Shown here piece by piece: positions 10,803 through 18,410 of a DNA stretch of 64,000 bases. The translations under genes were made by a program, and so were the position numbers. The stretch spans positions 62,001 to 126,000 of the forward strand of contig JAATFT010000019.1 in the NCBI GenBank assembly GCA_015655075.1. The letters are read 5' to 3'. Below the pieces are notes generated by a model. That model saw nothing but the letters and a program-made list of their open reading frames with translations, made no database searches and was not told where the DNA came from. The stretch is from Clostridiales bacterium (GTDB lineage: Bacteria; Bacillota; Clostridia; Lachnospirales; Lachnospiraceae). Numbering within the stretch: the first letter of the stretch is position 1; each line of letters begins with the position of its first letter.

Positions 10803-10821
10803 AAACCGGCAAAAAGCCGGT
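10803..10821 (-). terminator. Probable terminator after lpdA
   Basis: ACCGGC and GCCGGT arms with a five-base loop, followed on the minus strand by TTTTC. Lies about 60 bases past the lpdA stop and would end the glycine cleavage operon. Confidence 0.55.
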
Positions 10822-10878
10822 GAAACGAAAGCGGTAAAAAACGCTGTGACGGCCAGATGACCATACACCGAATGTGAT

Positions 10879-12417
10879 TTATCTTCTGTTTGGCATAAGG
10901 TGTATTGCCATTCCCTCCATATCTTCCACCGCTTCCGTCACAGCTTCATTATAGGTGGGATGGGGCCTTATGACAGCCGTCATATCCTTTACCGTTAATC
11001 CGTTTACTATAGCTGCGGTAAATTCCCCGATCATATCCGTTGCCCTGGCACAGATTACCTGCGCTCCTAATAGCTTGCCGGTTGCCGAATCGCTTATAAC
11101 TTTGACATAGCTTCTTTCATCCATGGATAAAACGGCTTTTGCATTTCCCGACATAGGATATTTACCCGTCCTTACGGCATAGTCCCTGGCAACCGCTTCC
11201 TCCTCGCTAAGTCCGACAACCGCGACTTCGGGTGAGGTGTAAATGCAGGAGGGAATTACATCCAGATTAACGGTGAGAGGCAGGTTGCACATATTCTCCA
11301 CGGCCGCGATACCCTGTGCCGCCGCCCCGTGTGCCAGTTGGGTTCCTTTTATTACATCTCCAATGGCATAGATTCCCTTTATACTGGTTTCGAAATCCGA
11401 ATCCACTTTTATTTTATCCCCGTCCATATCCACGGAAAATCCAGGCTCAAACAGATCTTCCGTATTGGCCATACGGCCTGCTGAGACCAGGATTCCGTCG
11501 GCAGTTATTGTTTTAGCTGTTACAGCTTTCGCCTTTTCCTGACCTGGACTGCCGGCATGCCTGGATAAGCCTCCCGTTCCCTCCTCATATTCACAGCTTA
11601 ACCCATTCTTTTTTGTTTCGCAGCCTAGCCCATCCCTTTCTGTTTCAGAGTTTAAATTATCCTTTTCCGTAATTTTCATAACCCTGGAGCCGGTATGAAT
11701 TTTTATTCCTTTTTTCTTAAGATTCATGGCAACACTTTGGGAAACCTCTTTATCCATGGCGGGCAAAATACGGTCCGCCGCTTCAAGGATTTCAACTTCA
11801 CAGCCAAACTCCCGGTAAATAGTCGCAAATTCAATACCGACAACCCCTCCGCCTATGATCAGCAGTTTTTTGTATAAGCCATCCCTTCTTTCCAGCAATT
11901 CGTCACTGGTTACCACATGACTGCCATGAATGCCCCGGATGCCGGGAAGGTACGGCCTTGATCCAGTTGCTATCAGAATTTTATCCGTGGAAATCTCCTC
12001 CCGTTTTGCTTCCTCGTCTGATAAAGCGCCCCTTTCCCGGGTAATCACAAGGGCACCCTGACCTTTGACAGAGGCCGTTCCATTGATAAATGTAATTTTA
12101 TTGGCTTTTATCAGTCCTCTTATCCCTTCCCGGAGCTTTTTCACCACTTCCTCTTTTCTGTCCTGTATCTTTTTTATATCGTAACTTAATCCAGATATTC
12201 CAATTCCAAATTTTTCAAAGCCCGCCGCTTCATAATACAAATGGGCGCTGTGCATTAAAGTTTTGGTAGGAATACAGCCGCGGTTTAAGCAGGTTCCACC
12301 TATTTCTCTGTTTTCGATAAGAACTGTCTTCAGGCCTGATTTTGCAGCCTTAATTGCGGCGGTATAACCTCCGGGACCGGCCCCGATTACCGCCAGATCA
12401 AATTTTTCTTCCAATAC
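10879..12417 (-). CDS. lpdA: Dihydrolipoyl dehydrogenase (glycine cleavage L-protein)
   Basis: Reoxidises the dihydrolipoyl arm of GcvH using FAD and NAD. FAD motif VIGAGPGGYTAA at the N-terminus, redox pair in GGTCLNRGCIPTK, NAD motif IIGGGVVGIEFA and the C-terminal HPHPTYNEA-like HPTYNEAVTE with the catalytic His. The frame extends to 12519, but a GAGAGGAG site nine bases before a TTG at 12417 gives the conventional N-terminus and 512 residues. About 40 residues more than usual: a polar, repetitive insert lies near residues 252-295, encoded by imperfect 27-base tandem repeats at about 11570-11660. Last gene of the gcv operon. Confidence 0.93.
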   Translation of the reverse strand, partial: VLEEKFDLAVIGAGPGGYTAAIKAAKSGLKTVLIENREIGGTCLNRGCIPTKTLMHSAHLYYEAAGFEKFGIGISGLSYDIKKIQDRKEEVVKKLREGIRGLIKANKITFINGTASVKGQGALVITRERGALSDEEAKREEISTDKILIATGSRPYLPGIRGIHGSHVVTSDELLERRDGLYKKLLIIGGGVVGIEFATIYREFGCEVEILEAADRILPAMDKEVSQSVAMNLKKKGIKIHTGSRVMKITEKDNLNSETERDGLGCETKKNGLSCEYEEGTGGLSRHAGSPGQEKAKAVTAKTITADGILVSAGRMANTEDLFEPGFSVDMDGDKIKVDSDFETSIKGIYAIGDVIKGTQLAHGAAAQGIAAVENMCNLPLTVNLDVIPSCIYTSPEVAVVGLSEEEAVARDYAVRTGKYPMSGNAKAVLSMDERSYVKVISDSATGKLLGAQVICARATDMIGEFTAAIVNGLTVKDMTAVIRPHPTYNEAVTEAVEDMEGMAIHLMPNRR

Positions 12418-12605
12418 CGTCTGCTCTCCTCTCTTTTTCAATTTCAATGTCGTAAGGAATGTTATCCACCGTGACTGGAATAAATCCTCTTTCTGTCCCG
12501 ATGGTTGCAGCCTTCTCAATCCTGCCTTGTTATAACTGTTCCGATTCCCTCTTCCTATAAATTATAAACGGATTCTTTCTATCCACTCTTCCCATAACGG
12601 ATTGT

Positions 12606-13604
12606 TCAGATTCCCTCTTCCTTAAGAATATTAATAATTCCTTTCCGTATGGTATCCGATACCGGGTCCCCGGAATCAATTTCCTTTAAACGCCTTACCA
12701 GGCTTTCCGCTGTAAATAAACAATTTTTAAAATAATCCGGAATCCGGCTGATAAACCAGATATCCATGGCGTCAGAATAAGCCATACATTCCTTTACAAC
12801 ACCTGCTTGAACGTGAAACTGAATATCAATATTTCCCCATTCCAGCCTTTTTTCAATGGAATAATTAAACTCCATTTTCTTACCAAAAATCCAGTCCCAG
12901 GAGGAATATTTTTTACTCAGCTCTTCTATTTCCTCATAATCCATACAGGAGGATTCTACGGGTATGGGCCGCCTTTCATAAACCTGGGAAAACGCCTGTA
13001 TCAATGCTTCTTTCATTGTTTCAATATTCAGGCTGTCATTATATTCCGACAGGTTGACTACTCTGGACTTAACGGATTCCACACCTTTTAAAACCAGCTT
13101 ATCCCGGGATACATTCAAATACTTTGACATATTTTCCATATCCACATGGATTAACAGAGTACCATGGTGGTAGGAATGCCTGCCGTCCGAATAAAAAGCA
13201 TTGCCGGAAAATTTTCTTCCTTCCACGGTGATATCGTTGCGTCCTGTCTTTTTGGCGGGTATGGAAAAATTATTTACCGCCTTTAGAATGACCTTAAGCT
13301 GCTTCTCCAAATCATAATCCTCTTTGTTTACCACAAAGGTAAAATTAAGATTGCCTAAGTCGTGAAATACGGCTCCGCCTCCGGACAATCTGCGTACTAA
13401 TTTGCCCCCGTCTTCCTTAAGTTCTTTTATCCGGCACTCCTTCCAGGGATTCTGATTTTTTCCGATTACCACAGTCTTTTCATTCTGCCATAAATACAGG
13501 ACGCACTCGCCCTGTTCCACATGGTTTACCAGGTATTCCTCCAGTGCCAGGTTGTTGTATGGATCGTATTCTCCGCTGATTATATATTTTATGTGGTTTA
13601 TCAA
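12606..13604 (-). CDS. lplA: Lipoate--protein ligase A
   Basis: Attaches free lipoate, via lipoyl-AMP, to lipoyl domains; here the obvious target is GcvH of the same operon. The family motifs RRLSGGGAVFHDLGNLNF (the RRxSGGGAV loop) and KFSGNAF with the catalytic Lys region are present. Length 332 fits LplA with its C-terminal accessory domain. The start is TTG at 13604, six bases after AGAGG. It lies between gcvPB and lpdA with short gaps, consistent with one transcript. Confidence 0.95.
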   Translation of the reverse strand: MINHIKYIISGEYDPYNNLALEEYLVNHVEQGECVLYLWQNEKTVVIGKNQNPWKECRIKELKEDGGKLVRRLSGGGAVFHDLGNLNFTFVVNKEDYDLEKQLKVILKAVNNFSIPAKKTGRNDITVEGRKFSGNAFYSDGRHSYHHGTLLIHVDMENMSKYLNVSRDKLVLKGVESVKSRVVNLSEYNDSLNIETMKEALIQAFSQVYERRPIPVESSCMDYEEIEELSKKYSSWDWIFGKKMEFNYSIEKRLEWGNIDIQFHVQAGVVKECMAYSDAMDIWFISRIPDYFKNCLFTAESLVRRLKEIDSGDPVSDTIRKGIINILKEEGI

Positions 13605-13626
13605 GCTTTACCTCTTTCTCTATCCT

Positions 13627-15039
13627 TTAGAATGTATACCTTAATATTGGATTTCTTGCTGCGGTTACTTCGTCGGGGCGGCCCACCGGGGTGTTTTTCG
13701 GTGAGTCCCAAAGACCCTGTGGATTGGTTTGGGCCTCTTCATATACTTTTTTAAATATGGCGATTACCCGATCCATGGTTTCTCTGGATTCCGTTTCCGT
13801 GGGCTCCAGCATCAGGGCCTCGTGGACAATTAACGGGAAATACATAGTTGGGGGATGAATTCCGTAATCCAGTAACACCTTGGCAATATCCAGGGCGGAA
13901 ATTCCCGTCTCTTTCTTAAGTTCCTCAAGGCTCATGACAAATTCATGCATACACGGGCCTTCAAATGGAACGGGATAAGTGTTTTTTAACTGATTCATCA
14001 TATAATTAGCATTTAAAACAGCATTTTCCGACGCCTTTTTTAGTCCGTCCCCGCCCAGGGTAAGGATATAGGTTAAAGCCTTTACAACCACCAAAAAATT
14101 CCCGTAAAATTCCTTTACTCTTCCGATGCTTTCGTTTGTTTCCTCCTTTTTCTGTATCCGTGGCGCGGGCAGATATTTTTCCAGTATTGCTCTGCAGCCT
14201 ACCGGCCCGCTGCCCGGGCCTCCTCCGCCGTGGGGAGTGGAAAAGGTTTTATGAAGATTTAAATGCACCACATCAAATCCCATATCTGCCGGCCTTGCAA
14301 TTCCCATAATGGGATTTAAGTTGGCGCCGTCATAATAGGCAAGTCCTCCCGCGTCATGTATAATCTTAGTGATTTCCAATATATTTCTGTCAAATAATCC
14401 TACGGTATTGGGATTGGTAAGCATAAAACCGGCCGTATCCTCCCCCGCGGCCTTTCTTAATTCCTCCAAATCCACATAGCCTTCTTTTGTGGAAGGAATG
14501 TTAATAACGGAAAATCCGGCCATTGCAGCGCTGGCAGGATTGGTTCCGTGAGCAGAATCCGGGACGATGATCTTCGTACGTTTGTCATCCTTTCTGTCCC
14601 GATGATAGGCGCGTATTAATTTAAGCCCCGTAAATTCCCCATGGGCGCCGGCCGCCGGCTGGAGGCTCATATAATCCATGCCGGTTATTTCACACAGATA
14701 TTCTTCCGCAAGCTTCATAACCTCTAAGCATCCCTGTACGGTATGCGCTGTCTGCAGAGGGTGTATATTTAAAAATCCGGGCAGATTCGCCGTCTCTTCA
14801 TTAACCTTCGGGTTATATTTCATAGTACAGGAGCCTAAGGGATAAAAACCGTTGTTAATACCATAGGTGCACCCCGCAAGTTCCGTATAATGCCTGCTGA
14901 TATCCGTCTCCGACATCCGGGGCAGATGAAGCTCTTTTCTGCGTAAATATTTACCGTCCGGCTCCACTACAGGTACATCACAGGAAGGCAGTATATCACA
15001 GCCTCTTTTGTCCTTACTTTTTTCAAAGATCAGTTCCAT
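13627..15039 (-). CDS. gcvPB: Glycine dehydrogenase (decarboxylating) subunit 2
   Basis: PLP-bearing half of the split P-protein: decarboxylates glycine and passes aminomethyl to lipoyl-GcvH. The PLP Lys lies in HLNLHKTFSTPHGGGGPGSGP. Other typical stretches are GFYPLGSCTMKYNP and DSAHGTNPASAAMAGF. Length 470 is normal for subunit 2. Its start overlaps the stop of gcvPA, so translation is probably coupled. The C-terminus EVTAARNPILRYTF looks complete. Confidence 0.97.
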   Translation of the reverse strand: MELIFEKSKDKRGCDILPSCDVPVVEPDGKYLRRKELHLPRMSETDISRHYTELAGCTYGINNGFYPLGSCTMKYNPKVNEETANLPGFLNIHPLQTAHTVQGCLEVMKLAEEYLCEITGMDYMSLQPAAGAHGEFTGLKLIRAYHRDRKDDKRTKIIVPDSAHGTNPASAAMAGFSVINIPSTKEGYVDLEELRKAAGEDTAGFMLTNPNTVGLFDRNILEITKIIHDAGGLAYYDGANLNPIMGIARPADMGFDVVHLNLHKTFSTPHGGGGPGSGPVGCRAILEKYLPAPRIQKKEETNESIGRVKEFYGNFLVVVKALTYILTLGGDGLKKASENAVLNANYMMNQLKNTYPVPFEGPCMHEFVMSLEELKKETGISALDIAKVLLDYGIHPPTMYFPLIVHEALMLEPTETESRETMDRVIAIFKKVYEEAQTNPQGLWDSPKNTPVGRPDEVTAARNPILRYTF

Positions 15040-16367
15040 TAACCATTAACCTCCTGCAAAATTTTAATTAATTCATCCATTTCCTCTTTGGAATTCATCT
15101 CCGTGGCACACCAGAGAATATTACCCGAATTTTCACCCTGTAAGGGATACCCTCCGAGAATTCCATGCTGTTCCAGCCCTTCCATAACCCGCCTGGCATC
15201 TCCTTGGCAGGTGGTTACAAATTCATGAAAAAATTCGCCGGTATAAACCAGGCCGTATCCCTCTAATTCGCATAACCGGCCCGCCAGATAATGGGCCTTT
15301 GAGATACAAAGAGCCGCCGCCTGCTCTAACCCTTTCTTTCCCATGACGCTTAAACAAACGGAAGCAGTTAAAGCACATAATGCCTGATTGGAACAGATAT
15401 TGCTGGAAGCCTTTTCACGTCTGATATGCTGTTCCCTGGCCTGGAGGGTTAACACAAACGCCCTTCTTCCCTTTGTATCCTTTGTCTCACCCACAATCCT
15501 TCCCGGCAGCTTTCGCATCATACTCTCGGAAGCGGCCATAAATCCCAGATAGGGCCCGCCAAAGGCCAAAGGCATTCCAAGGGGCTGGCCTTCTCCTACC
15601 GCTATATCCGCGCCATATTCTCCCGGAGTCTTTAAAATTCCCAGTGAAATAGGATTACAGCTCATAATAAACTTAGCCCCGTTTTTATCGGCTATCTTCT
15701 TTACCGCGTCGCAGTCCTCCAGCTGTCCGTAATAATTCGGCTGCTGGATCAGAATACAGGAGGTTTCCTCACCCGCATATTCCTCCAGTTTCTCTAAATC
15801 AGTTCTTCCCTGCTTTTCCGGCACTGTCACAATTTCTGTATCCGTCCCGCTGCAATAGGTTTTAATGGTTTCCGTAATATCTAAGTTAACCGTAGCTGAG
15901 ATAACCGCTTTCTTTCTTTTTCTTTCCCTGCACATAATTACCGCTTCCGCCGCCGCGGTGGCTCCGTCATACACAGAGGCATTGGCCACATCAAGTCCCG
16001 TAAGCTCGCAGATCATGGTCTGGAATTCAAAGATGGCCTGGAGGGTTCCCTGGCTGATTTCCGCCTGATAGGGAGTGTATGCTGTTACGAACTCTTCCTT
16101 GGAGGTTATCTGCTTTACAAGTGAGGGGATATAATGGCGATAAGCTCCGCATCCCCTGAAGATACTTTTAAATACCTTGTTTTTCTCAGCGATTTGAATT
16201 AATTTACGGCGTACTTCCATTTCCGATAATCCGTCGGGAATGTCTAAGGGCCTTTTCATCCTTACCTCTTCCGGTATATTAGAAAAAAGTTCCTCCACCT
16301 TTGAATATCCCATGGAATTTAACATATCCTGCTGCTCTTTTACAGTATTAGGCACGTAAGTCCCCAT
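15039..16367 (-). CDS. gcvPA: Glycine dehydrogenase (decarboxylating) subunit 1
   Basis: Second half of the split P-protein; PLP-fold without the PLP Lys. Recognised by YVPNTVKEQQDMLNSMGY at the start, FRGCGAYRHYIPSLVKQ, YTPYQAEISQGTLQAIFEFQ and GEGQPLGMPLAFGGPYLGF. Length 442 is standard. The start is two bases after the gcvH stop and its stop overlaps the gcvPB start, so gcvH-gcvPA-gcvPB is a tight block. Confidence 0.97.
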   Translation of the reverse strand: MGTYVPNTVKEQQDMLNSMGYSKVEELFSNIPEEVRMKRPLDIPDGLSEMEVRRKLIQIAEKNKVFKSIFRGCGAYRHYIPSLVKQITSKEEFVTAYTPYQAEISQGTLQAIFEFQTMICELTGLDVANASVYDGATAAAEAVIMCRERKRKKAVISATVNLDITETIKTYCSGTDTEIVTVPEKQGRTDLEKLEEYAGEETSCILIQQPNYYGQLEDCDAVKKIADKNGAKFIMSCNPISLGILKTPGEYGADIAVGEGQPLGMPLAFGGPYLGFMAASESMMRKLPGRIVGETKDTKGRRAFVLTLQAREQHIRREKASSNICSNQALCALTASVCLSVMGKKGLEQAAALCISKAHYLAGRLCELEGYGLVYTGEFFHEFVTTCQGDARRVMEGLEQHGILGGYPLQGENSGNILWCATEMNSKEEMDELIKILQEVNG

Positions 16368-16369
16368 CT

Positions 16370-16741
16370 CTATTCCTCCTCGTGAATGAATTGCTCATAT
16401 TCTTCTCCGGATAGGAGCTCTTCCTTTGCGCTAATATGATCCACCTCAATAAACCAGGCATCATAAGGATCAGAATTAATTAATTCCGGCTGATCCAATA
16501 AATCCTCATTCACTGCTTTTACCGTACCGGTAACCGGACTGTATACGCAAGAGACTGCTTTCACCGATTCCACGTCGGCAAACTCTTCTTTCACCGTTAC
16601 TTCGTCTCCCACCTCCGGCAGATTCACAAAAACCAGATCCCCCAGTTCCTTTTGTGCATAATCGGTAAGTCCGATCCTTGCTGCCGTTTCATTTAAAAAC
16701 TGTACCCATTCATGGGTTTTGGTAAATAAAAATTCCTTCAT
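16370..16741 (-). CDS. gcvH: Glycine cleavage system H protein
   Basis: Carries the aminomethyl group between P, T and L proteins on a lipoyl-lysine. The lipoylation site is Lys61 in DVESVKAVS. Opening KEFLFTKTHEWV and GLTDYAQKELGDLVFVNLP are typical. The frame reaches 16756, but a GGAGG eight bases before ATG 16741 fixes this start (123 residues). It is separated from gcvT by 166 bases of repeat DNA (R3 and R4 elements), an odd gap inside an otherwise compact operon. Confidence 0.96.
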   Translation of the reverse strand: MKEFLFTKTHEWVQFLNETAARIGLTDYAQKELGDLVFVNLPEVGDEVTVKEEFADVESVKAVSCVYSPVTGTVKAVNEDLLDQPELINSDPYDAWFIEVDHISAKEELLSGEEYEQFIHEEE

Positions 16742-16810
16742 GATTAAATCCTCCATAATTTTAATTTATACCGGATACAAACTGCTTTTGCAGGTTATTT
16801 TTTATAGTCT

Positions 16811-16849
16811 TTTTTATCGAATAGGAAATTGCATCCTATTCGATAAAAA
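16811..16849. repeat. R4 hairpin between gcvT and gcvH
   Basis: A perfect 16-bp inverted repeat, TTTTTATCGAATAGGA and TCCTATTCGATAAAAA, with a seven-base loop. The same hairpin core occurs at 41977-42013. Not followed by a U-run on the minus strand, so unlikely to be a simple terminator. Confidence 0.75.
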
Positions 16850-16867
16850 GCCGACCGCGGATGCACA

Positions 16868-16940
16868 TGACGCGCCATAGGAAGTTTGTCACTGAAGTGA
16901 CGGCGCGTCAGCGCAGAGTTTGCTTTGCAAACTCTTTCTT
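16868..16940. repeat. R3 element overlapping the gcvT 3' end
   Basis: Contains a TGACGCGCC/GGCGCGTCA palindrome (16868-16876 and 16902-16910) followed by the R3 core CAGCGCAGAGTTTGCTTTGC and AAACTCTTTCTT, also found at 26661-26734 and 39477-39575. The last nine codons and the stop of gcvT lie inside it. Confidence 0.8.
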
Positions 16941-18014
16941 GTAAAAAGGCAATTCCGCAACTTCTGCCGCAATTTTTCTGCCTCTTACCTCTACGTCAAG
17001 TTTCGTGCCTGTTTTCGTATATTCCATATCCAGTAACGCCATGACCGCCGGACGTCCAAGATAGGGAAGGTGCGTTCCTGAGGTGGTCATCCCAACCGTT
17101 TTATCTTCAAAATACACCGTACATTTTTCCCTTGCTATTCCTCTTCCGGTAATATATAATCCCACACGCTTCCTCTCCGGCTCCCCTCTGGCCTCCAGGC
17201 CTTTCTTACCGATAAAATCCTCTTTATCCATCTTGACCGCAAATCCCAAGCCTGTTTCAAGGGGTGAAATAGCATCGTCCATTTCATGACCGTATAACGG
17301 CATGGCCGCCTCCAGCCGCAAGGTATCCCTGGCCCCCAGCCCGCATGGGATCAAGCCCTCTTCTTTGCCGGCCTCCAGTAAAGAATTCCATAGATTTTTA
17401 GTAGTCTCCGGTTTACAATACAGCTCATAGCCCTCTTCCCCGGTATAACCGGTTTTAGATATAAGGCAGGGTATACCGCCTACCGCCCCTCTTTCCACAA
17501 AACTATAATATTTAACCGGAATATCCTTAATTTCCGTAAGCTTTAATAAAATTTCTTCAGATTTTGGTCCCTGCAGGGCTAACTGGGCCACTTGATCGGA
17601 AATATCCTTAAATTCCACACTTCCGGATAAATGCCCTTTTATCCATTCCACATCCTTAAAACGGTTTGCCGCATTAATGACCAAAAGAAATTTTTCCTGG
17701 TTCAGCTTATATACCAGTAAATCATCCACAACTCCCCCTGTTTCGTTACACATGGGACTGTATTTCACCTGACCGTCATACATCCGGCCACAGTCATTGG
17801 TAACTAACCGCTGTACGTTAGAAAGTGCATCCTTTCCGGCAAGTGTTACTTCTCCCATATGGGAGACATCAAATAATCCTGCCGCTTTCCTGACTGCCAT
17901 ATGCTCGGCAATTACACCGGTTTCATATTGAACCGGCAGAAGATAACCTGCAAATGGTAACACTTTTCCTCTACATTGCACATGACAATCGTAAAGAGGT
18001 GTCTTTAATTCCAT
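16908..18014 (-). CDS. gcvT: Aminomethyltransferase (glycine cleavage T protein)
   Basis: Transfers the methylene group from aminomethyl-GcvH to tetrahydrofolate, releasing ammonia. Typical stretches: TPLYDCHVQCRGKVLPFAGYLLPVQY, FDVSHMGEV, KTGYTGEEGYELY and GLGARDTLRLEAAMPLYGHE. The open frame runs back to 18200 through the riboswitch; AAAGGAGG just before ATG 18014 marks the true start (368 residues). The conventional C-terminus would be near PFYKK; the final residues EFAKQTLR are written by an R3 repeat that has replaced the original end. First gene of the riboswitch-controlled gcv operon. Confidence 0.96.
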   Translation of the reverse strand: MELKTPLYDCHVQCRGKVLPFAGYLLPVQYETGVIAEHMAVRKAAGLFDVSHMGEVTLAGKDALSNVQRLVTNDCGRMYDGQVKYSPMCNETGGVVDDLLVYKLNQEKFLLVINAANRFKDVEWIKGHLSGSVEFKDISDQVAQLALQGPKSEEILLKLTEIKDIPVKYYSFVERGAVGGIPCLISKTGYTGEEGYELYCKPETTKNLWNSLLEAGKEEGLIPCGLGARDTLRLEAAMPLYGHEMDDAISPLETGLGFAVKMDKEDFIGKKGLEARGEPERKRVGLYITGRGIAREKCTVYFEDKTVGMTTSGTHLPYLGRPAVMALLDMEYTKTGTKLDVEVRGRKIAAEVAELPFYKKEFAKQTLR

Positions 18015-18134
18015 AATATCCTCCTTTTCCTTCTCTGCTCCGGAATTATAATATTTTTTATCCGGGAGTATTTTATGTAAGTTACGATTATTCATAACGT
18101 CTTTCCCGGAAGGGCCCAACACTTGGGGAGTAAA

Positions 18135-18167
18135 TAAAAAAAGACGTACTGAATAATCAATACGCCT
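18135..18167 (-). terminator. Intrinsic terminator of the glycine riboswitch
   Basis: On the minus strand a GGCGTATTGA / TCAGTACGTC stem with a four-base loop (two G-U pairs) followed by a run of seven T. It begins immediately after the second aptamer and lies 120 bases before gcvT, as expected of a switch that relieves termination when glycine binds. Confidence 0.85.
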
Positions 18168-18340
18168 CTGTTGATTTACCTGAAAGATTCCTTTACGCAT
18201 CTATACATAAAGTTGCTTCGTCGGTGCCCCGTCGCTTTCCAGAGTATCGTCCGGAATTGGTCCTTTTGCCTGAGAGTTATTGCGAGTCACCTTCGGCGCC
18301 GTAAAAATTTAGTCATCTTTACAGTCTCTCCCAAATCCAT
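18165..18340 (-). promoter_or_regulatory. Tandem glycine riboswitch
   Basis: Two consecutive aptamers read on the minus strand. Aptamer 1 has GGGAGAG, the core GGCGCCGAAGG and CTCTCAGGCAAAAGGAC. Aptamer 2 has CTCTGGAAAGC, GCACCGACGAAGCAAC and CTTTCAGGTAAA, closed by CTCTG/CAGAG. Both match the known glycine class, the second slightly divergent in the CGAAGG region. It precedes gcvT and feeds into a terminator, so it should switch the operon on at high glycine. Confidence 0.95.
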
Positions 18341-18357
18341 CAACCGATTTTTATTAC

Positions 18358-18386
18358 ATTTTAATATATTGTTCTTTAGAAGTCAA
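18358..18386 (-). promoter_or_regulatory. Promoter of the gcv operon
   Basis: Minus-strand TTGACT, 17-base spacer, TAAAAT, ending about 18 bases before the first riboswitch helix. Confidence 0.8.
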
Positions 18387-18410
18387 TATTAATTTAGCAC
18401 GATTACACAA

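Noticed and set aside
16811-16849. Terminator between gcvT and gcvH
   Set aside because: The hairpin is perfect but is followed by A-rich, not T-rich, sequence on the transcribed strand, and a copy occurs elsewhere, so it is treated as a repeat.
18015-18200. N-terminal extension of gcvT reading through the leader
   Set aside because: The extra 62 codons overlap the riboswitch terminator and second aptamer, and a strong ribosome binding site sits before the ATG at 18014.
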